A stretch of DNA of 64,000 nucleotides from Paractinoplanes durhamensis (GCF_016862175.1 NZ_BOML01000031.1:205329-269328), one strand, 5' to 3'; shown: positions 8,260-16,069, numbered from the stretch's first letter. Numbers and translations: made by a program. The notes: a model not told the origin generated them from the sequence alone.

Positions 8260-9623
8260 CCGCCGCCGTCGAGGCGCCGCCGCGCACCTTCGACCGGCGG
8301 CTGATCCTGCCGCTGGTCCTCGGCTCGATCCTCAACCCGGTCAACTCGTCGATGCTCGCGGTCGCGCTCGTCCCGATCGCGATCACCTTCCACGCCGTGC
8401 CCGCCGAGACCGCCTGGCTGGTCTCCGGGCTCTACCTGGCCACCGCCACCGGCCAGCCGGTCGTCGGCCGGCTCGTCGACCGCTACGGTGCCCGGCCGCT
8501 CTACCTGGCCGGCGCCGCCGTGGTCGGCATCGCCGGGATCATCGGCACGTTCGCGCCGTCGCTGTGGGTGCTGGTGGCGGCCCGGGTCCTGCTCGGCTTC
8601 GGCACCTGCGCGGGTTACCCGGCGGCGATGTATCTGATCCGCCGCTCCGGCGTCGAGAAGCCCGGCGGCCTGCTCACCACCCTCGCCGTCTCGGCACAGA
8701 CCATCGTCGTGGTCGGCCCGACCCTGGGCGGCCTGCTCATCGGCGCGGCCGGCTGGCGTGCGCTGTTCGCGGTCAACATCCCGCTCGCCGTCCTCTGTCT
8801 CGTGCTCGGCGCGATCCTGCTGCCCCGCTCGGACCGGCCGGAGGCCCACGCGCGCCTCGACCACCTGGGCATCGGGCTGTTCGCGGGCACGCTCACCGCG
8901 CTGATGCTCTTCCTGATGAGCCCGTCGATCGGGCACCTCTGGCTGCTGCCGCTGACGATCGTCCTCGCCGCCGGCTTCGGGTGGCGCGAGCTGCGTTACG
9001 TCGACCCGTTCTTGGACGTACGCGTCTTCGGCGGCAACGCGCCGCTGATCGCCACGTACGTCCGCACCCTGCTCGCCCAGACCGTGGCGTACGCGTTCCT
9101 CTACGGCTTCACCCAGTGGCTGGAGGCCGGTCGCGGGCTCAGCGCCGCGCACGCCGGCCTGATCCTGCTGCCGATGTCGCTGGTCGCGATCGGGGTCTCG
9201 GCGCTCACCGGCCGGCGCGCCGAGTTCCGCGGCAAGCTGCTGGTCGGCGCGGTCAGCCAGATCGCGGTGGCGGCGCTGATGCTCATCCTGCACGGGGGCA
9301 GCGCGCTCTGGCTGCTGGTGCTGATCTCGCTGGTCTGCGGGCTGCCGCAGGGCCTGAACAGCCTGGCCAACCAGAACGCCGTCTACTTCCAGGCCGACCC
9401 CGACCGGATGGGCGCGTCGGCCGGCCTGCTGCGCACGTTCGCCTACCTCGGCGCGATGGTCTCCTCGGCCGCCACCGGTGCCTTCTTCAAGCACGGCGCC
9501 GACACCGCCGGCCTGCACGACCTCGCCATCTTCCTGCTCGTCGTCGCGACCCTGCTGCTGGTCGTGGTCCTCGCCGACCGGTCCCTGCGCCGGATCGGCA
9601 CCCCTTCCGATGAAAGGCCCTGA
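8256..9623 (+). CDS. MFS transporter, drug-exporter-like
   Basis: A 455-residue integral membrane protein with about 12-14 hydrophobic helices. MFS signatures include VGRLVDRYGARPLYLAG near residue 70 (motif A between helices 2 and 3), GFGTCAGYPAAMYLIRR near 110, and GPTLGGLLIGAAGWRALF near 150 (the antiporter motif C region). It most resembles DHA-type proton-driven exporters. The start is the GTG at 8256 that overlaps the MarR stop; an ORF opening earlier is only frame read-through. Its position in a MarR-controlled operon suggests export of the inducer or of a toxic compound. Substrate cannot be read from sequence. Confidence 0.9.
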   Translation: MTAAVEAPPRTFDRRLILPLVLGSILNPVNSSMLAVALVPIAITFHAVPAETAWLVSGLYLATATGQPVVGRLVDRYGARPLYLAGAAVVGIAGIIGTFAPSLWVLVAARVLLGFGTCAGYPAAMYLIRRSGVEKPGGLLTTLAVSAQTIVVVGPTLGGLLIGAAGWRALFAVNIPLAVLCLVLGAILLPRSDRPEAHARLDHLGIGLFAGTLTALMLFLMSPSIGHLWLLPLTIVLAAGFGWRELRYVDPFLDVRVFGGNAPLIATYVRTLLAQTVAYAFLYGFTQWLEAGRGLSAAHAGLILLPMSLVAIGVSALTGRRAEFRGKLLVGAVSQIAVAALMLILHGGSALWLLVLISLVCGLPQGLNSLANQNAVYFQADPDRMGASAGLLRTFAYLGAMVSSAATGAFFKHGADTAGLHDLAIFLLVVATLLLVVVLADRSLRRIGTPSDERP

Positions 9624-9626
9624 ACC

Positions 9627-10211
9627 ATGCCCGTCACCACCCTCGACCCGAAGACCGCCCTGGTCGTCATCGACCTGCAGGGCGGCATCGTGGCCACACC
9701 CACCGCCCCGATCGCCGCCCCCGACGTGGTCGCCCGCACCGCATCGCTGGCCGCCGCGTTCCGCGCGCACGGCCTGCCGGTGGTCCTGGTCCGGGTCACC
9801 AACCTGGCCGACGGCTCGGACGCGGTCACCGGCCGCATCGACGGCGGCCCGCGCCCGCCGCGCCCCCGCCCCGAGGGCTGGGACGTCATCGCCGAGGACA
9901 TCACCGGCCCGGGCGACATCGTGGTCACCAAGCGCAACTGGGGTGCCTTCCACGGCACCGACCTCGATCTGCAGCTACGCCGCCGCGGCGTCACCCAGGT
10001 CGTGCTGACCGGCATCGCCACCAGCATCGGCGTCGAGTCCACCGCCCGGGCCGCGCACGAGCACAACTACCACGTGACCCTGGCGGTCGACGCGATGACC
10101 GACATCGACGAGGTCACCCACCGCAACAGCGTCGAGAAGATCTTCCCCCGCCTCGGCGAGACCGGCACCACCGCCGAGATCATCGAGTTGCTGGCGAAGA
10201 CCCACGGCTGA
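9627..10211 (+). CDS. Isochorismatase-fold hydrolase, catalytic Cys replaced
   Basis: A 194-residue cysteine-hydrolase-superfamily protein. The catalytic Asp is visible in LVVIDLQGGI near residue 15 and the Lys in VVTKRNWGAFHGTDL near 99. The usual nucleophilic Cys motif, typically of the form TGxxTxxCVxxT, reads TGIATSIGVESTARAA here, so Cys is Gly. Chemistry must therefore differ from amidase-type family members, as in true isochorismatases, or be lost. The start at 9627 follows GAAAGG and lies three bases after the MFS stop, so it belongs to the MarR operon. Its 3' end overlaps the convergent gene at 10180-10740 by 32 bases. Confidence 0.88.
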   Translation: MPVTTLDPKTALVVIDLQGGIVATPTAPIAAPDVVARTASLAAAFRAHGLPVVLVRVTNLADGSDAVTGRIDGGPRPPRPRPEGWDVIAEDITGPGDIVVTKRNWGAFHGTDLDLQLRRRGVTQVVLTGIATSIGVESTARAAHEHNYHVTLAVDAMTDIDEVTHRNSVEKIFPRLGETGTTAEIIELLAKTHG

Positions 10212-10740
10212 TCTCGTCGCGGGTCGCGGACACCCAGTCCAGGGCCCGCCCGAGATCCTCGGCGGCGGCGCGTTGCTCCGGATCGGCCCGCGCCGTCGCC
10301 GCGCACGCCTCGATCCGCTGGGTGAGGTCGGCGTAGAGGGCCGGGTCCTCGATCCCGGCCGCCGCCGCCTTCTTCTTCCGCTGCTCCGTCACCGAGATCG
10401 CCGCCTGCGCCACGATCAGGCCCGCCACCAGCGCGAACGCCAGGGTCAGCGGGGCCGCCGGACGATCGGCGACGAGCAGGATCACCAGCGTGGTGACCAG
10501 CCAGGTGGCGGTGCTGAGCACCGGCCACACCCAGTCCTCGGCCTTGCGCATCGGGTTGTACCGCCGGATCGCCGACCGTAACTCATGGTGCACCTGCCCG
10601 AGCCGCGCGAACCCCACCCGGTCGGGCCTCTCCGCGATCCAGTCCCGGCACTGCGCGTCGAGCACCACGGCCCGCACCTGCCGATCCAGTCTCTCCAGCC
10701 GGCCCTCCACGTCGCCGGCGAAGATGTCCTCGTCCGTCAT
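10180..10740 (-). CDS. Hypothetical membrane protein, 186 residues
   Basis: The N-terminal about 75 residues are charged and helical (GDVEGRLERLDRQVRAVVLD). Two adjacent membrane helices follow (VLSTATWLVTTLVILLVA and AFALVAGLIVAQAAISVT), then a basic stretch EQRKKKAAAAG and a helical cytoplasmic tail. No family is recognised. The ATG at 10740 overlaps the TGA of the upstream membrane gene (10737-11345) in an ATGA pair, so both are translated together. The C-terminal end overlaps the convergent isochorismatase-fold gene. The shared arrangement, two helices with soluble ends, suggests the two products form a membrane complex, but this is inference. Confidence 0.78.
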   Translation of the reverse strand: MTDEDIFAGDVEGRLERLDRQVRAVVLDAQCRDWIAERPDRVGFARLGQVHHELRSAIRRYNPMRKAEDWVWPVLSTATWLVTTLVILLVADRPAAPLTLAFALVAGLIVAQAAISVTEQRKKKAAAAGIEDPALYADLTQRIEACAATARADPEQRAAAEDLGRALDWVSATRDEISRGSSPATR

Positions 10741-11345
10741 GCCACCATTCCCCGCCGCTGCTCCGCCGCATGGATCTCCAAAAAGTCGATGGCCTGGCAG
10801 AGCAGCAGATCGGCATCCGCGATCCGGCTGACCACCCGGTCCGTGTGCACCAGCCGGGTCAGATGCCCGGCATCCCAGCGCCGCGATCCCACCTGTCGCA
10901 GAGCCGCCGACACGAGCCGGACCCGGGCCCGCAGCAGCACCTCGACGACGTCCTCCTTGCCGGCCTCGCCCGCGGCCGGCGCCGGCCCCATCCGTCTGCT
11001 GTCGACCGTCCGGGAGAGGCGCCCGGTCACCCAGAGCAGCGCCGGCATGGCCACGGCCAGCGCCAGCACGGTCAGGACGATCACCCAGACGGCCCCGAGA
11101 CCGACCGCACCGGCCGCCCACGCCACCGCCCAGAGCAGCGGAAACACGAGGGCCGAACTGATCAGCGTGCGACTCCAGGCGGACAGCCCGCCGGCCGCCG
11201 CCACCAGCATGCCGTCCAGGCCGCGCACCCGGACCAGCGCCGACGTCACCCAGAAGTCCTCGGGCATCTCCTCGAGCGGGGCCAGCCCGTCCGCCACCAG
11301 CGCACGAACACCATTGAGGTCTCCACAGAGCTGACGGCGTGACAT
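10737..11345 (-). CDS. Hypothetical membrane protein, 202 residues
   Basis: No family is recognised. It starts with a short soluble part (MSRRQLCGDLNGVRALVADG), then hydrophobic helices around residues 45-60 and 65-110 (LISSALVFPLLWAVAWAAG, VWVIVLTVLALAVAMPALL), and ends in a soluble helical tail containing SRIADADLLLCQAIDFLEIH. ATG 11345 is the first plausible start; the reading frame extends further upstream across the cobK 3' region but without homology-like character. It is translationally coupled to the gene at 10180-10740. Both lie downstream of cobK on the same strand with a 34-bp gap and could share its transcript. Confidence 0.75.
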   Translation of the reverse strand: MSRRQLCGDLNGVRALVADGLAPLEEMPEDFWVTSALVRVRGLDGMLVAAAGGLSAWSRTLISSALVFPLLWAVAWAAGAVGLGAVWVIVLTVLALAVAMPALLWVTGRLSRTVDSRRMGPAPAAGEAGKEDVVEVLLRARVRLVSAALRQVGSRRWDAGHLTRLVHTDRVVSRIADADLLLCQAIDFLEIHAAEQRRGMVA

Positions 11346-11379
11346 AGCCCGAGGGTGCCACCGGCGCGCAACAGCGCGG

Positions 11380-12108
11380 TTACGCTGAGTCCCGCTTCCG
11401 GGTGACCCAGGCCGCCGCCTCGCGCACCGTCGCGACGATCTCCCCGGCCGGCAGCGGCGGCCGATCGACGAGCACGACCGGAATCCCGCGCTCCCGGGCC
11501 GCCGCGAGCTTGGCCGCCGGCCCACCACTGTCCTTACTGACCAGCACGTCGATCCGATGACCGGCGAGCAGCTGCCGTTCGCCCTCGAGCGTGAACGGCC
11601 CCCGATCCAGGATCACCTCGAGATCGGCCGGCATCGGCGGAGCCGGCGGCTCCACCGACCGCGCCAGGAACCAGCACCCCTCCACCCCGGCGAACGCCGC
11701 GATCTCCTGCCGCCCGGTGGTCAGAAAAACCCGCCGGCCGAGCCGGGGAAGAAGAGCGGAAGCTTCCCCAAGATTGGGTACGCGGTGCCAGGCGTCGCCC
11801 GCCTCCTCGACCCACCCCGGCCGCCGCAGATGCAGCAGCGGAACCCCGGCGAGCGCCGCCGCCCGGCTCGCGTTGGCACTGATCGTCGCCGCGAACGGAT
11901 GGGTGGCGTCCACCAGAAGGTCGACGCCACGCCCGGTCAGGAAGCCGGCCAGCCCGTCCGCGCCACCGAACCCGCCGATCCGCACCTCACCCGGCGGCAG
12001 CAGCGGCGAGCTGGTCCGCCCGGCGAGCGAACTGATCACGGTGTGCCCCGGCAGCGCCCCCGCGAGGGCCCGGGCATCCGCGGTCCCACCAAGAATCAGG
12101 ACGATCAA
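11380..12108 (-). CDS. cobK: Precorrin-6A reductase
   Basis: 242 residues. It reduces precorrin-6A (precorrin-6x) to precorrin-6B (6y) with NADPH in aerobic cobalamin synthesis. Seen: the Rossmann-like start VLILGGTADARALAGALP at residues 3-20, VRIGGFGGADGLAGFL near 42, VDATHPFAATISANA near 67 (the hallmark DATHPFA motif), and VLVSKDSGGPAAKLAAA near 205. Length fits the family. It is 7 kb from cobL-cobM and on the opposite strand, so the corrin pathway is dispersed here. No riboswitch is evident in the 175-bp gap upstream. Confidence 0.94.
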   Translation of the reverse strand: MIVLILGGTADARALAGALPGHTVISSLAGRTSSPLLPPGEVRIGGFGGADGLAGFLTGRGVDLLVDATHPFAATISANASRAAALAGVPLLHLRRPGWVEEAGDAWHRVPNLGEASALLPRLGRRVFLTTGRQEIAAFAGVEGCWFLARSVEPPAPPMPADLEVILDRGPFTLEGERQLLAGHRIDVLVSKDSGGPAAKLAAARERGIPVVLVDRPPLPAGEIVATVREAAAWVTRKRDSA

Positions 12109-12283
12109 ACGTGCGTACCCCGCAATTCATTTCCTTCCCGAATTTCCGGGAGAATACGCCACTCGGGTGGCCCATTCGGAATCGCTGTCCAAACCAGACG
12201 GACTACCTGGCCGGCCCGGCCGCATTCCTAAGATCAACACGCCCAAGTCCCCTGGGCACGCTCACCGATCAGCAAGGATTCGC

Positions 12284-12706
12284 ATGACCGCCGGCATGTT
12301 CGCACAGCCCCGGCACAGAATACACACAGACAATGCGCTCCCGCTTTCTTCACCGGGTGAATTGACGCGCAAAGTCCGCACCGAGCGACGGCAATTGCGG
12401 GTCGCCGCGGTCGTGCCGGCCTACAACGAGGCCGCCGCGATCGCCGACACCATCGCCTCGCTGCGGCGGCAGACCCAGCGCCCGGAGCTGATCGTGGTCG
12501 TGCCCAACAACTGCACCGACCACACCGCCGAGGCCGCCACCCGGGCCGGCGCTTACGTGATCGAGTTCCCCGGCCACAACCCGGACAAGAAGGCCGGCGC
12601 CATCAACTACGCCCTGGACCGCCTGGAGCCGTACCTGGGCGGCGTCCGAAGCTCCCGCCTGCACCTGACCATCAACGGCAAACCCTTGAATCGGGGCCGC
12701 CACTAG
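12284..12706 (+). pseudogene. Truncated family 2 glycosyltransferase, N-terminal fragment
   Basis: A 140-residue reading frame from ATG 12284 (AAGGA upstream). Residues 38-115 are the start of a processive-type GT2 domain: VAAVVPAYNEAAAIADTI, then LIVVVPNNCTDHTAEAA, then FPGHNPDKKAGAINYALD. In intact members the next element is the DxD metal site and then several hundred further residues with QxxRW. Here homology-like sequence ends after about residue 121 and the frame closes 19 residues later with unrelated sequence (LHLTINGKPLNRGRH). It is therefore a broken gene or a very short partial domain. It abuts a decayed toxin-antitoxin locus on the other strand, consistent with a past rearrangement near 12640-12720. 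Confidence 0.8.
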
Positions 12707-12721
12707 CACTCGCGGCGCTGG

Positions 12722-13393
12722 TCAGGCCGCGTTCTTGACGTGCAGGTCCGTCGGCCGGAAGTCGGGACTCGACGGCCCCTCCGAGTCCGACGACCACCCG
12801 GGCGTGGAGCCACCGGTGGCGTGAATGGCCGTCCGGCAGACGTCGGACGTGAACTGGGCGGCCCCGGGTTCGTCGTCCGCGATGACGGTGATCGCGACGG
12901 TGACCGTGCCGGCCTCGGCGTCCCTGAAGACCACGGAGTCCCGCATGGACTCGTTGCATTCCTCGAGATTGTGCAGCTCGGCGGTCAGAGCGTCGGCCGC
13001 CGAGGCCAGCTCGGCCGAGGTCAGCCGACTGTCGTCCCGATTGCGGACGTCGAACGACATCTTGCACCGGTATCGCGCGGTGAACGTCAGCCGGCGCTGC
13101 GGCATCGCGACGCCGCCCTGGGTGATCTCGATGCGGAACTCGAGCCCGGTCGCCCGGGTCAGTTTCGCGAGCGTCATCAACGACGGCGGGTGTTCGCCGG
13201 TCTCCAGCCGGGCGATGACGGGTTGTTTGAGACCGGTCTGCTTCGCCAGATCGCGCTGGCTGAGCTGCTGTTCGGTGCGATACCGCACCATCGCCAGCGC
13301 TACCTCGCGAGCAAACGCTCCACGATCCCACTCGTCGGCGAAATCCGGGTCAGTCTGCTTGCGTTCCTCGATGACCTGGTCGATGGTCTTCAA
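12722..13393 (-). CDS. XRE-family antitoxin-like regulator with extra C-terminal domain
   Basis: A 223-residue protein. Residues 1-96 resemble HigA-type antitoxins: MKTIDQVIEERKQTDPDF at the start, then helix-turn-helix QQLSQRDLAKQTGLKQPVIA near 42-61 and the trailing LETGEHPPSLMTLAKLTRA. Residues 97-223 form an additional alpha/beta domain (FTARYRCKMSFDVRNRDD, TVTVAITVIADDEP) that ordinary antitoxins lack. The start is TTG at 13393, whose TG overlaps the toxin-remnant stop (TTGA), a coupling typical of toxin-first operons. An internal ATG at 13105 with AGGGCGG upstream could separately yield the C-terminal domain. It probably binds the palindrome at 13520-13537. Confidence 0.82.
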   Translation of the reverse strand: MKTIDQVIEERKQTDPDFADEWDRGAFAREVALAMVRYRTEQQLSQRDLAKQTGLKQPVIARLETGEHPPSLMTLAKLTRATGLEFRIEITQGGVAMPQRRLTFTARYRCKMSFDVRNRDDSRLTSAELASAADALTAELHNLEECNESMRDSVVFRDAEAGTVTVAITVIADDEPGAAQFTSDVCRTAIHATGGSTPGWSSDSEGPSSPDFRPTDLHVKNAA

Positions 13394-13509
13394 CTGATCC
13401 CCACCGACTCCAGCTTCTTGATCACATTGGCCACGGCGACGGCTTCGCCGCTCGGCAGGGCACCGAGTTCGTCTGCAGCTTGAGGCAACAGCACCGTCGT
13501 GAAGGCCAT
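13390..13509 (-). pseudogene. RelE/HigB-like toxin, N-terminal remnant (39 residues)
   Basis: The short frame from ATG 13509 reads like the first third of a Gp49/HigB-type toxin: AFTTVLLPQAADELGALP followed by EAVAVANVIKKLESVG. In intact relatives the chain continues for about 70 more residues including the catalytic Arg/Lys-rich strand. Here it stops at SVGIS, and the stop overlaps the TTG of the antitoxin gene. The catalytic half is thus missing, so the peptide should not cleave RNA. The reading frame is open upstream of the ATG, but without toxin-like sequence. The remnant may persist because it is translationally coupled to the antitoxin. Confidence 0.65.
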
Positions 13510-13519
13510 GACCCAAGAC

Positions 13520-13537
13520 GATAACAGAATTGCTATC
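13520..13537. promoter_or_regulatory. Likely autoregulatory operator of the toxin-antitoxin promoter
   Basis: GATAACAGAATTGCTATC, an 18-bp imperfect palindrome with half-site GATAxCA, lies 10 bp upstream of the toxin-remnant start. XRE antitoxins normally repress their own promoter through such sites. The motif is AT-rich against a GC-rich background. Confidence 0.55.
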
Positions 13538-13831
13538 GCCGACGTTACGCCCGCAGCCGCAGCAATGTCACGGAAACTCAGGCTGAAGAGTGTCCCCGAG
13601 ATGGGTGACATCCCTCTCCGCCCAGGAGCGGTGAAAGGGTTCGGATCAACTCATCTCGGTCGCGCAGTGGACTCGTCATGGCGGGAGCCTGGCAGGGGCG
13701 TACGACAAAAAGCCTTTGCCTTGGCCGGATCGGCCTCCGTTTACCGGCCTGTCATATGGCGGCAATGGTTCGCGACTTTCCGTCCTGAAACGTTTGTCGC
13801 GCCAGCGGAAGAACGCCGAGGGAGCTGCGGG
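13538..13831. other. Intergenic region upstream of glnII
   Basis: About 294 bp without a convincing gene. It must hold the glnII promoter. I see scattered AT-rich spots (CAAAAAGCCTTTG near 13702, GTTTACCGGCCTGTCAT near 13739, CTGAAACGTTTG near 13787). GAAAC and GTTTAC resemble halves of actinobacterial GlnR boxes, but no full gTnAC-n6-GaAAC site with correct spacing is present, so I do not claim one. Confidence 0.4.
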
Positions 13832-14833
13832 ATGCCATATCAGGCCGAATACATCTGGATCGATGGCACTAAGCCGTCGCCGTTGCTCAGGAACAAGACC
13901 CGCATCGTGGCGGATGGCAAAGAACCCGAAATCTGGGGATTCGACGGATCGAGCACCAATCAGGCGCCCGGTGACCAGTCGGACTGTGTGTTGCGGCCGG
14001 TCTACACCTGTCCGGACCCGCTGCGGAACGAGGGCGACATCCTCGTGCTGTGTGATGTCGAATTGACCGACTTCACCCCGCATCCGACCAACACCCGCGC
14101 CTTCTGCGTCGCGGCCGCCGAGAAGTACGCCGATCAGGAACCGATGTTCGGCATCGAGCAGGAGTACACGTTCTTCCAGAACGGCCGGCCGCTGGGCTGG
14201 CCGGAGAACGGCTACCCGGCGCCGCAGGGGCCGTACTACTGCGGGGTCGGCGGCGAGAAGATGGTCGGCCGCGAGATCGTCGAGGCGCACACCGCCGCGT
14301 GCCTGAAGGCGGGGCTCTCGATCGAGGGCACGAACGCCGAGGTCATGATGGGCCAGTGGGAGTTCCAGATCGGGGTCCTGCCGGCTCCGATGATCGGCGA
14401 CCAGATGTGGGTCGCCCGGTGGCTGTTGCACCGCATCGCCGAGGACTTCGGCGTGGTCGTCTCGTTCGACGCCAAGCCGATGCCCGGTGACTGGAACGGT
14501 GCGGGCGCGCACACCAACTTCTCCACCAAGGCCACGATGCAGGGCTACGACGCGATCGTGACCGCGTGCGAGGCGCTGGGGCGGAACGCGGCTGCGCACG
14601 TCGAGGCGTACGGTGCCGGGATCAAGGACCGGCTGACCGGTGCGCACGAGACGGCCAGCTGGGAGAACTTCAGCTGGGGCGCCTCCGACCGCGGTGCCTC
14701 GGTGCGCATCCCGTGGGCCGTGGAGAAGGCGAAGAAGGGCTGGCTCGAGGACCGTCGCCCGAACGCCAACATGGACCCCTACGTGGTCGCCGGCATGATC
14801 ATCGAGACCTGCTGCGGGGCTCTCGCCGAGTGA
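13832..14833 (+). CDS. glnII: Glutamine synthetase type II (eukaryotic-like)
   Basis: 333 residues, matching GSII rather than the about 470-residue GSI. It forms glutamine from glutamate, ammonia and ATP. Seen: AEYIWIDGTKPSPLLRNKTR at the N-terminus, WGFDGSSTNQAPGDQSD near 40, the metal-binding FGIEQEYTFF near 107, and GDWNGAGAHTNFSTKA near 222, all strongly conserved in GSII. The start ATG 13832 has GGGAG upstream; the frame opens earlier but that extension lacks homology-like character. Unlike GlnA, GSII is not adenylylated. A rho-independent terminator follows. The GlnR-like regulator gene lies close by on the other strand, suggesting a nitrogen-responsive locus. Confidence 0.96.
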   Translation: MPYQAEYIWIDGTKPSPLLRNKTRIVADGKEPEIWGFDGSSTNQAPGDQSDCVLRPVYTCPDPLRNEGDILVLCDVELTDFTPHPTNTRAFCVAAAEKYADQEPMFGIEQEYTFFQNGRPLGWPENGYPAPQGPYYCGVGGEKMVGREIVEAHTAACLKAGLSIEGTNAEVMMGQWEFQIGVLPAPMIGDQMWVARWLLHRIAEDFGVVVSFDAKPMPGDWNGAGAHTNFSTKATMQGYDAIVTACEALGRNAAAHVEAYGAGIKDRLTGAHETASWENFSWGASDRGASVRIPWAVEKAKKGWLEDRRPNANMDPYVVAGMIIETCCGALAE

Positions 14834-14846
14834 TCCATCCGGGGTG

Positions 14847-14878
14847 AAGGGTCCGTCCTCGTGAGGGCGGACCCTTTT
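14847..14878 (+). terminator. Rho-independent terminator of glnII
   Basis: Arms AAGGGTCCG and CGGACCCTT flank a CCTC-GTG-AGGG hairpin top and end in TTTT, 13 bases after the glnII stop. The gene on the opposite strand ends at 14885, so the element may serve both. Confidence 0.85.
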
Positions 14879-14884
14879 CCGTGC

Positions 14885-15316
14885 CTAGAAGCGGGCGCTG
14901 CGCAGCGGGTCGGGCTCGTCGACCTGGTCGTGCAGCACCTCGAGCACCATCGTGGCCAGGTGCGGCTCCATGCGCGCGTTGCCGCTGGGGTCGGTGGAGA
15001 TGAACGTCGTGGACATGCCCTTGGCCCGCCACGCCCGCTCGATCGCCGAGTGGGTGCCGCCGATGGCCTTGGCCGACCCGACCACGGCGGTGAGGTCGGC
15101 GAACGCGGCACGGCCCGGAGCGGCCAGGGCCACCTGCCGGATGTACTCCGTACGCTTCTCGCCATAACCCCGCAGCAGCGCGATGATCTTCTCCCGCACC
15201 ACCTCGGGGCTGACCGAAGTTGCGGCGCTGCGTTCGCTGAGCCGGTCCAGAATTGAGCGAGCTTCCTCGATGTCCCCCTCGAGGTCAGGGTTGAAGGTGA
15301 TCGTCACAGATGCCAT
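14885..15316 (-). CDS. Hypothetical protein, 143 residues
   Basis: No family recognised. The chain is soluble, helical at the N-terminus (DLEGDIEEARSILDRLSERS), with a predicted small alpha/beta core (GRAAFADLTAVVGSAKAIGG, MSTTFISTDPSGNARMEPHL). The start ATG 15316 lies inside the 3' end of the GlnR-like gene, a 32-bp overlap, with only a weak ribosome site. AT-rich palindromes at 15334-15369 sit immediately upstream, so it probably has its own regulated promoter. SPEVVREKIIALLRGYGEKR looks like a charged helix. Its role near glutamine synthetase is unknown. Confidence 0.7.
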   Translation of the reverse strand: MASVTITFNPDLEGDIEEARSILDRLSERSAATSVSPEVVREKIIALLRGYGEKRTEYIRQVALAAPGRAAFADLTAVVGSAKAIGGTHSAIERAWRAKGMSTTFISTDPSGNARMEPHLATMVLEVLHDQVDEPDPLRSARF

Positions 15317-16028
15317 GTCTCAGTTGTAGCTCCGATCTATAAAGATCGCAAGTACTATCTTTAAAGATATCTACTTCGGGTGTGCCGCCGAGCCGGTAAC
15401 CGACCTGGCGGACCGTTGCGATCAGGAACTCGTTGCCCGGTCCCAGCTTGGACCGCAGCCGCCGGACGTGCATGTCCACCGTGCGGTGGCCGCCGGCGAA
15501 GTCGTAGCCCCAGACCTCCCGCAGCAGCCGCTCGCGGGTGAAGACCTGCCCCGGATGCAGGGCCAGGAACTTGAGAAGCTCGAACTCCCGGAACGCGAGC
15601 GCGACCCGCCGCCCGCCGACGGTGACGCTGAACGAGCGCGGATCGATGGTCAGCCGCCCGGCCTCGATCGGCCCGTCGACGGTCCGGGCGGCCAGCCGCC
15701 CGGCCGCCATCTGCAGGCGCGACTGCAGCTCACCGGGCCCGGCGCCGGCCAGCACGATGTCGTCCAGCCCCCAGTCGGCGGTGACCGAGGCCAGCCCCGA
15801 CTCGGCAACCACCGCGATCAACGGCACCGCCAGGCCGTCGAACCGCAGGGTGCGGCAGGTCTCGCGGGCTTCGCGCGGATGCGGCCGGGCATCCACGAGC
15901 ACGGCGTCGGTCACCCGGCCGAGCCGATCGTCCGGCCCGACCCGAACCGCATGGTCAAGCAGCTCGAGCGCCGGCAGCGGCTGACCCCAGCGCCCCGGTG
16001 ACCCCGGAACCAGCAGCAGAATCTCCAC
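15285..16028 (-). CDS. OmpR-type winged-helix regulator, GlnR-like
   Basis: 247 residues. The C-terminal OmpR/PhoB DNA-binding domain is clear: LAFREFELLKFLALHPGQV near 145-163, FTRERLLREVWGYDF, and RTVDMHVRRLRSKLGP. The N-terminal receiver-like domain lacks a normal phosphoacceptor pocket and contains VVAESGLASVTADWGLDD, a signature I associate with actinobacterial GlnR. GlnR is an orphan regulator of nitrogen assimilation that binds glnA, glnII and amt promoters, so a place beside glnII is meaningful. The terminal about 30 residues after YRLGGTPE are atypical and overlap operator-like palindromes and the next gene. It could be a paralogue of a main glnR elsewhere. Confidence 0.85.
   Translation of the reverse strand: MEILLLVPGSPGRWGQPLPALELLDHAVRVGPDDRLGRVTDAVLVDARPHPREARETCRTLRFDGLAVPLIAVVAESGLASVTADWGLDDIVLAGAGPGELQSRLQMAAGRLAARTVDGPIEAGRLTIDPRSFSVTVGGRRVALAFREFELLKFLALHPGQVFTRERLLREVWGYDFAGGHRTVDMHVRRLRSKLGPGNEFLIATVRQVGYRLGGTPEVDIFKDSTCDLYRSELQLRHGICDDHLQP
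15334..15369. promoter_or_regulatory. AT-rich double palindrome, putative operator
   Basis: GATCTATAAAGATC (15334-15347) and the perfect TATCTTTAAAGATA (15356-15369) share AAAGAT half-sites and lie 18-53 bp upstream of the start at 15316. They interrupt the 3' coding end of the GlnR-like gene and contrast sharply with the surrounding GC content. Confidence 0.55.
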
Positions 16029-16069
16029 AGGAAGCAGCCTGCCCCGCCCGTGTTTCGATCAAGGGCGTC

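Noticed and set aside
13738..13800. GlnR box upstream of glnII
   Set aside because: GTTTAC and GAAAC are present but not in the gTnAC-n6-GaAAC arrangement, so I do not call a site.
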